Origin: Thermodesulfobacteriota bacterium
Lineage (GTDB): Bacteria > Desulfobacterota > BSN033 > UBA1163
Length of the DNA: 44,845 nucleotides
Reading direction: 5' to 3'
Assembly: GCA_030017685.1 (NCBI GenBank)
Contig: JASEHH010000019.1
Span: 1 to 44,845, forward strand
Of this stretch, positions 39,844 through 44,845 are shown piece by piece (within the stretch, counting starts at the first letter, position 1; the number at the start of each line of letters is the position of its first letter). Below the pieces are notes generated by a model. That model was not told the origin of the DNA, made no database searches, and saw only the letters and a list, made by a program, of their open reading frames with translations. Made by a program: the position numbers and the translations under genes.

Positions 39844-41058
39844 TTATCTTTTCTCATCGGCCAATTTCAGATATCGCACCAATGCAGCACCTCCGGAAAT
39901 GAGCCCTCCGAGGAGGATGAATCCGAGAAAAAATAATTTTGCCTCTCCTGCCAGGCCAAGACCGGCAGTCCCCGCTCCTCCTCCTATGAGGAAACCCAGC
40001 GGTACGGTGAGCGAGACGGCTACATTCTTGATATGAGGGGATCCTATCCTTGCAAGAGCGGCAAAACCCGCGGGGAAGAAAGCGGTGGCAAGGATGGGTT
40101 GTAAAAAGATGACCGGTACGATCCATTGTACCGGTACGATTCCCATCATTGCTGTGGCCAGCCCCGTAGTTAAAAAGACAGTCTTCAGAGTCTGTTTTAC
40201 GCCCAGACGGTCTGTCATCCACCCTGCAAGAAAGGAGGTGGCCAGGGGAGATATTCTTGAAAGGGCGAGTAAGGTGTTAGCCCAGGTCCGATCTATCCCT
40301 TTCTCCGAAACCAGATAGAGGGGGAGCATCGAATAGACGCCGAAACTCGCGCCGACGCCTAAAGAGAAGAAGGCCATCATCAGCAACAGAGAGGGTTCTT
40401 TCAGTAGGCTCTTTAGAGTCCTTAAATTAGGGGCTTCACCGGAGAAACTCCCTCCCTTTCCCCAGAGGGCAAAGACTGCTCCCGCCATCAAAGAAGCCAC
40501 CCCGATGACAATCAATATGCCCTGCCATGAACACCATCCCAGGAGAACCTCCGTAAGAATGGGAGCCACGATAAAACCGAGATTGGGGGCCAGTTCATGA
40601 ATGGCAATGGCCTTTCCCCAATGGCGCTGACTGACTAAACTCGTTAAGGTTGAAATTCCGGAGGGAAGATAGAATCCGGCCGCCAATCCCAAAACGAAAA
40701 GCCCGGACCGGATCCCCCAAGGGTGACGGGTCGCACCGACTAAAAAGAGAGCCCCGCCTACTGCCAACGAAGAGAGAATGATCGCCCGCCTGTGATCGAG
40801 ACGGGAAGAGACGAAACCGGAGAGAAACAATCCCACGCAATATCCCAGCGTGATGAGGAAAAAGAAAGATCCTGCCTCATCATGCCCTATCTTCAGATCT
40901 CCTTCCACCGTGGGCATCAGGGGAGAGAGAATAATCCTCGAAAGAAAGTTGATGAAGAAGATCCCGACGAGAAAGAGGATCGGCCCAACATAGGGCAGAA
41001 AGGATTGGGAGGCATTTCTCTCCAGTTCTTCTGCATTCGGAACTTCACTCTCTGCCAT
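39844..41058 (-). CDS. MFS transporter
   Basis: The 404-residue protein has about 12 membrane segments. MFS cues include SSRLDHRRAIILSS after helix 2, RHWGKAIAIHELAPNLGFI, and SFLAGWMTDRLGVKQTLK. Its substrate cannot be deduced. It is encoded convergently to the glycosyltransferase and divergently from the dctQM genes, sharing an upstream region with a strong promoter for the latter. Confidence 0.88.
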   Translation of the reverse strand: MAESEVPNAEELERNASQSFLPYVGPILFLVGIFFINFLSRIILSPLMPTVEGDLKIGHDEAGSFFFLITLGYCVGLFLSGFVSSRLDHRRAIILSSLAVGGALFLVGATRHPWGIRSGLFVLGLAAGFYLPSGISTLTSLVSQRHWGKAIAIHELAPNLGFIVAPILTEVLLGWCSWQGILIVIGVASLMAGAVFALWGKGGSFSGEAPNLRTLKSLLKEPSLLLMMAFFSLGVGASFGVYSMLPLYLVSEKGIDRTWANTLLALSRISPLATSFLAGWMTDRLGVKQTLKTVFLTTGLATAMMGIVPVQWIVPVIFLQPILATAFFPAGFAALARIGSPHIKNVAVSLTVPLGFLIGGGAGTAGLGLAGEAKLFFLGFILLGGLISGGAALVRYLKLADEKR

Positions 41059-41219
41059 AGTGGTGAATCCTCTTTTGCGATCGGATAGGGATATCCGACC
41101 GATGATCTCTCAAAGCTCATCCTTCAGGTCCATCTTCGTCCCCTCGTTTCATTAAACCTTTTATTAGATTTACATCGTCAAGTCAACCCTCCAATCCATT
41201 CAGACATTACATTTTTCCT

Positions 41220-41265
41220 TTGACACCCATTGCTCTTCTTCCTATAATGCTTTCGCCAGAAAGGA
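41220..41265 (+). promoter_or_regulatory. Consensus promoter and ribosome-binding site of dctQM
   Basis: A perfect TTGACA (41220-41225), 17 bases and a perfect TATAAT (41243-41248) place the transcription start near 41255. AGAAAGGA (41258-41265) then serves ATG 41277. In-frame starts further upstream lie within or before this promoter and are excluded. Confidence 0.8.
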
Positions 41266-41276
41266 TTTTCGAACAT

Positions 41277-41792
41277 ATGAAAGTTAGGGATATCTTTAAT
41301 CGAGTCCACTTCATCAGCGCTATCCTGGCGTCCACCTTTTTAGCGTTCCAGCTCATCATCATCTCTGTCAATGTCATCCTGAGGTTTGGTTTTAATTCAG
41401 GCATCTCCTGGATGGAGGAAATCTCAAAAGATGTCCTGATGACAGCCTTCACCTTTTTAAGCATGGCAATCGGAGTGAAACTCGATTTACATATCAATGT
41501 CAACCTTTTCCCTAAAAAGACTCCTCAATGGATCACCACGGCACTGCTAAAGCTTAAACATCTTATTCTCGTTGCGGTCGGCTTTGTCCTCGCCTATTAC
41601 GGTACCTTGCTGATATTTGGAATCAAGGCAAGGATTGCTTCCATCCCGATATTACCGGCCTATCTCCAATTTATCATGATGCCTCTGGCGGGGGTATTGA
41701 TCGTCTTCGATTCGATCATGAATCTGTTTGGCCTCGAAACCGATCATCAATATCTCGATCGAAAATTCATGAGCGCTGGAGAAAAGAGATGA
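41277..41792 (+). CDS. dctQ: TRAP transporter small permease (DctQ-type)
   Basis: The 171-residue, four-segment membrane protein matches the DctQ subunit: IIISVNVILRFGFNSGISWMEEISKDVLMTAFTFLSMAIGVKLDLHINV, then two more helices. It partners the large permease in sodium-driven uptake of organic acids. The ORF extends upstream to TTG 41220, but the promoter found there fixes ATG 41277. It overlaps dctM by four bases. Confidence 0.92.
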   Translation: MKVRDIFNRVHFISAILASTFLAFQLIIISVNVILRFGFNSGISWMEEISKDVLMTAFTFLSMAIGVKLDLHINVNLFPKKTPQWITTALLKLKHLILVAVGFVLAYYGTLLIFGIKARIASIPILPAYLQFIMMPLAGVLIVFDSIMNLFGLETDHQYLDRKFMSAGEKR

Positions 41793-43126
41793 TGATTGAC
41801 CGTCCGGCCATCACTCTCTTGCTCGGCACATTTGCTGTCCTCGTTTTATTGAGGGTACCGATCACTTTCTGCCTGGCCATGGCCGCCATCTTGACGGGTA
41901 TCTATTTAAGTATCCCATTAGAAGCCATCGTCAAAGTGATGGCCGATGGGGTCATGAATTTTTCCCTCCTCGCTATCCCCTTCTTTATTATTATGGGAGA
42001 AATCATGAATGAAGGGGGCATCTCCCGCCGGATTGTCAATTTAGCCAACCTCTTTGTGGGAAGGCTCCCGGGCGGGCTTGCCCTGGTTAATGTCCTTGAC
42101 AGCATGTTCTTTGGAGGCATCTCCGGGTCTGCTGTCGCTGATGTCTCCTCCCTCGGTTCTATTGTGATTCCAATGATGAAGAAACAGGGATACGATGATG
42201 AGTTTGCCGTAGGGTTGACCGTCTGCTCAGCTTGTCAGGGAATCATCATTCCACCCAGTCATAACATGATCATCTATGCCTTTGCCGTGGGTACGGCCTC
42301 CCAGTTGGCAGGCGGGTCGTTGTTAGTTCTCTCCGTTGGTAAACTTTTCTTGGGAGGTTATATACCTGGGATACTGATGGGCCTCACCATGCTTGTAATC
42401 GCTCTGGTCATTGCCATTAGAAGAAAATACCCGAGAGGAGAAGGCCATACGTTTAAAGAAGCCATGGTGATCCTGTTGGATGGGTTTCTGGCAATGTGCA
42501 CAGCCCTTATTGTAGTGGGGGGTGTAGTGATTGGTGTTTTTACTGCCACCGAAGCGGCTGCCTTTGCGGTCATCTATGCCTTTATCATCACCTTTTTTGT
42601 CTACAGGGAAGCCCCCCTTCTCAGGTTTGTAAAGGTCCTTTACTCTTCTCTCAAGACCTTGGCCATCGTCATGAGCCTCATCGCTGCGGCAAGCGCTTTT
42701 GGATATCTGCTCTCACGTCTGCAGGTGCCAAGACTCACTACCGAGTGGCTGCTCTCGATCACAGATAATTATTATCTGCTGCTTCTTCTGGTCAACATCA
42801 TGCTCCTCATCCTGGGATGCATCATGGATATGGCGCCTCTCATTCTCATCTGTACGCCCATCCTCTTTCCGGTTCTTGTTTTAAAGATGGGAATGGATCC
42901 GGTACACTTCGGCATCATGCTTCTCATGAATCTTTCCATAGGACTCTGCACCCCTCCGGTGGGGGCGGCCCTATTTGTGGGAAGCGCAGTGGGAAAAATC
43001 TCCATAGAAAGGGCATCAAAAGGTTGCATCCCTTTCTATATTTCGATGCTTATAGCGTTGATGCTCGTGACCTACATTCCTGCCATTACGATGACACTGC
43101 CGAATTTATTCATGCCTGGGAAATAA
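41789..43126 (+). CDS. dctM: TRAP transporter large permease (DctM-type)
   Basis: The 445-residue DctM subunit has about 12 hydrophobic segments. Characteristic segments are PFFIIMGEIMNEGGISRRIVNLANLFVGRLPGGLALVNVL, FFGGISGSAVADVSSLGSI, GIIIPPSHNMIIYA, and NLSIGLCTPPVGAALFVGSAVGKIS. It is the channel half of the TRAP system. ATG at 41789 overlaps the dctQ stop by four bases. Confidence 0.94.
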   Translation: MMIDRPAITLLLGTFAVLVLLRVPITFCLAMAAILTGIYLSIPLEAIVKVMADGVMNFSLLAIPFFIIMGEIMNEGGISRRIVNLANLFVGRLPGGLALVNVLDSMFFGGISGSAVADVSSLGSIVIPMMKKQGYDDEFAVGLTVCSACQGIIIPPSHNMIIYAFAVGTASQLAGGSLLVLSVGKLFLGGYIPGILMGLTMLVIALVIAIRRKYPRGEGHTFKEAMVILLDGFLAMCTALIVVGGVVIGVFTATEAAAFAVIYAFIITFFVYREAPLLRFVKVLYSSLKTLAIVMSLIAAASAFGYLLSRLQVPRLTTEWLLSITDNYYLLLLLVNIMLLILGCIMDMAPLILICTPILFPVLVLKMGMDPVHFGIMLLMNLSIGLCTPPVGAALFVGSAVGKISIERASKGCIPFYISMLIALMLVTYIPAITMTLPNLFMPGK

Positions 43127-43130
43127 AAGA

Positions 43131-43164
43131 AAAGGGGCAAGAGCCAAAAGGCCTTTGCCCCTTT
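43131..43164 (-). terminator. Terminator of the dctP transcript, between convergent dctM and dctP
   Basis: AAAGGGGCAA (43131-43140) pairs with TTTGCCCCTTT (43154-43164). Read on the minus strand, the stem is followed by a T-rich run (TTTTCTTTTATTT). It therefore acts best for dctP, and possibly for both directions. Confidence 0.7.
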
Positions 43165-43184
43165 GGTAAGGCTCGAAAGGGTCT

Positions 43185-44171
43185 TTACTTCACAGCCCTG
43201 ATCTTGTTAACCACTGCGATAATCTCAGGCGGCTGCTTGTCATAGAGAGGCTTCATGGCGTCCATAAATTTCTGTTTTTCCTGTGAAGTCACTTCCATGA
43301 TCGTATTTCCTTTTTCGCGGACCGTTTTTTCAGCTACCTTTTCAAATTCATTCCATAATTTGATCTGGTAGGGCTGGGCATCTTGCATTGCCTTCTTGAT
43401 GATCGTCTGCTCCTCTTTCGATAATTTATCAAAGACCTTTTTGCTTGCAATCATAATCTCAGGAACTCTCGTATGCTCATCGGTGATAAAAAACTTTGCC
43501 ACCTCGTAATGGCTTGTCGAGAGATAGCTTGGCCAGTTGTTCTCCGCACCATCAATCACACCTGTTTGAAGGGCAGAATAGACCTCGCCAAAGGCCAATG
43601 GTGTCGCCACAGCACCAAGAGCTTCCACCAACCCCACCATCAAAGGTGCCTGCTGGACTCGGATCTTCATCCCCTTCAGGTCGGCAACTGCCTTGACCTG
43701 CTTTTTAGTATAGAAATTGCGTGAGCCGGCTTCAAACCATCCGAGGCCGATAAAATTACTGGCTTCGAGTTTCTTGAAGATCTCCTGGCCAATGGGCCCA
43801 TTCAAGACTTTCCACATATGCGCCGCGTCACGATAGAGATAGGGAAGCTGGAAGGCATCGAGATCTCTGACGAAGGCAGACACCGGCGAAATACTCACTC
43901 GAGTAAAATCGATCGCTCCTAATTGGACTTGCTCAATCACCGCCTTCTCTTCGCCCAACTGTTTACTGTGATAGACTTCGACCACCAGTTTTCCATTGGA
44001 ACGTTCTTTCACCAGTCTCGCAAATTCATAGTCCCCTTTTGTGGTGGGATAATCCTGTGGATGCGTCTCACCAAGTTTTAACACCTTCTGTGCAAAAACT
44101 GCGGCGGGGCTGCCTGCGAGAATAAAAGTGCCTAACCATACAGATAAAAGAACAATAAATAACTTTTTCAT
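43185..44171 (-). CDS. dctP: TRAP transporter solute-binding protein (DctP-type)
   Basis: The 328-residue periplasmic binding protein has a signal peptide (LFIVLLSVWLGTFILAGSPAAVFA). The DctP fold shows VLKLGETHPQDYPTTKGDYEFARLVKERSNGKLVVEVYHSKQLGEEKAVIEQVQLGAIDF, the ligand Arg region MKIRVQQAPLMVGLVEALGA, and TGVIDGAENNWPSY. It captures a carboxylate or similar acid for dctQM. Unusually, it faces the dctQM pair rather than sitting in line with it. AAGGAGG precedes the ATG. Confidence 0.93.
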   Translation of the reverse strand: MKKLFIVLLSVWLGTFILAGSPAAVFAQKVLKLGETHPQDYPTTKGDYEFARLVKERSNGKLVVEVYHSKQLGEEKAVIEQVQLGAIDFTRVSISPVSAFVRDLDAFQLPYLYRDAAHMWKVLNGPIGQEIFKKLEASNFIGLGWFEAGSRNFYTKKQVKAVADLKGMKIRVQQAPLMVGLVEALGAVATPLAFGEVYSALQTGVIDGAENNWPSYLSTSHYEVAKFFITDEHTRVPEIMIASKKVFDKLSKEEQTIIKKAMQDAQPYQIKLWNEFEKVAEKTVREKGNTIMEVTSQEKQKFMDAMKPLYDKQPPEIIAVVNKIRAVK

Positions 44172-44210
44172 CTTTGCCTCCTTTCATAAGTGGGTAATAT
44201 CGGTTCAAAT

Positions 44211-44238
44211 GCTATACCAACTCCTGTCCACTTGTCAA
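44211..44238 (-). promoter_or_regulatory. dctP promoter
   Basis: On the minus strand, TTGACA (44238-44233) and TATAGC (44216-44211) are spaced by 16 bases upstream of the dctP ribosome-binding site. This separate promoter means dctP is controlled apart from dctQM. Confidence 0.65.
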
Positions 44239-44288
44239 GAAATGTAACACATTGAGGGTGGGGGGTAATGTTAAAGGTGGCAGAATTC

Positions 44289-44630
44289 CTATCGCGACTT
44301 CAAAAATTCTTCACGGATTGGGGTGAAGGCATCGATTAGGCGCGCCTTTGTTGTAAGCAACTGGATACTATGGGGTATATCGGGTGGTACGGTAAAGATG
44401 TCTCCCGGACCCAAACTGGTCACCTCGTTCCCCAGGATAACATTGACCTCTCCGGAGACCACATACGAAATCTGCTCATGTGGATGAGAATGGGGCGGAT
44501 CAGGTTGAGAAGCCGGCCCGTCTTCGAAATCCATGGCCACCATCATGAGATTGGGGAGACGTGCAAGATACCGTGTTCGTCCTTTCGCAACGACTTCCGG
44601 TGTCACTTCCGAACTCTTAATGATTCCCAT
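44289..44630 (-). CDS. Small cupin-domain protein
   Basis: The 113-residue single cupin barrel has DPPHSHPHEQISYVVSGEVNVILG (metal-binding His/Glu) and PGDIFTVPPDIPHSIQLL. It could be an isomerase, a decarboxylase or a metabolite sensor; these small cupins are functionally diverse. It lies upstream of dctP in the same direction but with its own promoter. It may act on the transported acid, which is an inference from neighbourhood. Confidence 0.82.
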   Translation of the reverse strand: MGIIKSSEVTPEVVAKGRTRYLARLPNLMMVAMDFEDGPASQPDPPHSHPHEQISYVVSGEVNVILGNEVTSLGPGDIFTVPPDIPHSIQLLTTKARLIDAFTPIREEFLKSR

Positions 44631-44660
44631 GTAAGTATCCTTTCTAGATAAATTTCCCTC

Positions 44661-44689
44661 ATCATAAAAATCGAAAACCTAACTGTCAA
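44661..44689 (-). promoter_or_regulatory. Promoter of the cupin gene
   Basis: On the minus strand, TTGACA (44689-44684), 17 bases, then TATGAT (44666-44661). It lies just downstream of the terminator at 44701-44726. Confidence 0.7.
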
Positions 44690-44700
44690 GGGCGATAAAA

Positions 44701-44726
44701 AAGGCCGGTGAAAAACTACCGGCCTT
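44701..44726 (-). terminator. Intrinsic terminator of the gene cut by the right edge
   Basis: AAGGCCGGT (44701-44709) pairs perfectly with ACCGGCCTT (44718-44726) over an eight-base loop. On the minus strand a run of six or more T follows (down to 44694), a classic Rho-independent form. Confidence 0.8.
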
Positions 44727-44757
44727 TAAGGATACTGATATGTTCTGATGAGCCGTT

Positions 44758-44845
44758 TTATGTCGTGCTCAGGACCAGCGTATCGATCCGCAGGTCGAAC
44801 AATGGGTTGCATGGGGGAACATCCATCTCATGGACCTCACCTCCT
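44758..44845 (-). CDS. C-terminal fragment of an unidentified protein (cut by window edge)
   Basis: The open frame reads GGEVHEMDVPPCNPLFDLRI and ends LVLSTT with TAA at 44758. It is followed by a good terminator, so it is likely a true gene end. It is too short to assign to a family. Confidence 0.55.
   Translation of the reverse strand, partial: GGEVHEMDVPPCNPLFDLRIDTLVLSTT

Noticed and set aside
41220-41276. Upstream starts for dctQ at 41220 or 41247
   Set aside because: Both lie within a perfect consensus promoter, so they would not be on the transcript. ATG 41277 has a downstream ribosome-binding site.
1-44845. CRISPR array or tRNA/rRNA gene
   Set aside because: Repeats seen are short tandem words or single palindromes without regular spacers. 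No cloverleaf with an anticodon arm and TTCGA loop, and no rRNA motif, was found. Scanning by eye cannot fully exclude a tRNA.

Overview
The window is a chromosomal contig of moderate GC. It most resembles an anaerobic or syntrophic Deltaproteobacterium (Desulfobacterota). The evidence for this is a tungsten-type aldehyde ferredoxin oxidoreductase, an iron alcohol dehydrogenase, rubrerythrin-like and iron-sulfur flavoproteins, a TRAP transporter, an Fe-S-type PurF and a probable selenoprotein. The assignment is inferred from gene content; no rRNA, tRNA or CRISPR array was seen.

Layout. 0.2-5 kb: a GAF/HD-GYP phosphodiesterase, an ECF sigma/anti-sigma pair with a secreted partner, a WXXGXW secreted protein and a mazEF module. 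5.3-9.3 kb: a putative alcohol/aldehyde operon (AOR, SCP2 protein, Fe-ADH, second SCP2-like protein). 9.4-15.8 kb: an accessory island with two AT-rich orphan genes, an IS701-like transposase carrying a DruA domain, a flavoprotein, a 5'-truncated Clp-fold protease gene abutting an IS91 remnant, and a decayed RayT/IS200-like element with 30-bp terminal inverted repeats. The island is bounded on the right by a second, 5'-truncated copy of the ADH/SCP2-like pair (15.8-17.2 kb). The two copies are identical over about 1.09 kb but diverged on both sides.

17.2-22.9 kb: a long minus-strand gene run (DUF2007, ferritin-like, thioesterase, archease, RtcB, DUF1786, Ogt, CheR). The main discovery candidate lies here. 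rtcB is interrupted by one in-frame TGA placed exactly at the invariant metal-binding cysteine codon. A bacterial-type SECIS stem-loop with a GGUU loop follows at the right distance. I read it as a selenocysteine-containing RNA ligase in an archease operon. 23.1-28.5 kb: a XRE-cupin regulator, a DUF4124/retropepsin-like protein, UbiE/MenG, RimI, a PurF-like protein whose nucleophile Cys is Ser, DUF192 and small envelope proteins. 28.5-37.5 kb: a hybrid histidine kinase followed by envelope genes that together look like peptidoglycan turnover and recycling (lytic transglycosylase, ChaN-PDZ lipoprotein, SpoIID/LytB, AmpG-like permease, MurU-like and AmgK-like enzymes). 37.5-44.8 kb: a RelE-type toxin-antitoxin pair, a family 2 glycosyltransferase, an MFS transporter, a TRAP transporter (DctQM facing DctP), a cupin and a cut-off gene end.

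The spacers are unusual. Many are built from degenerate tandem words of period 7 or period 8, several of which run into the ends of coding sequences. Others carry multi-hairpin palindromic repeats, including a clean three-way-junction fold at 22.15-22.25 kb.
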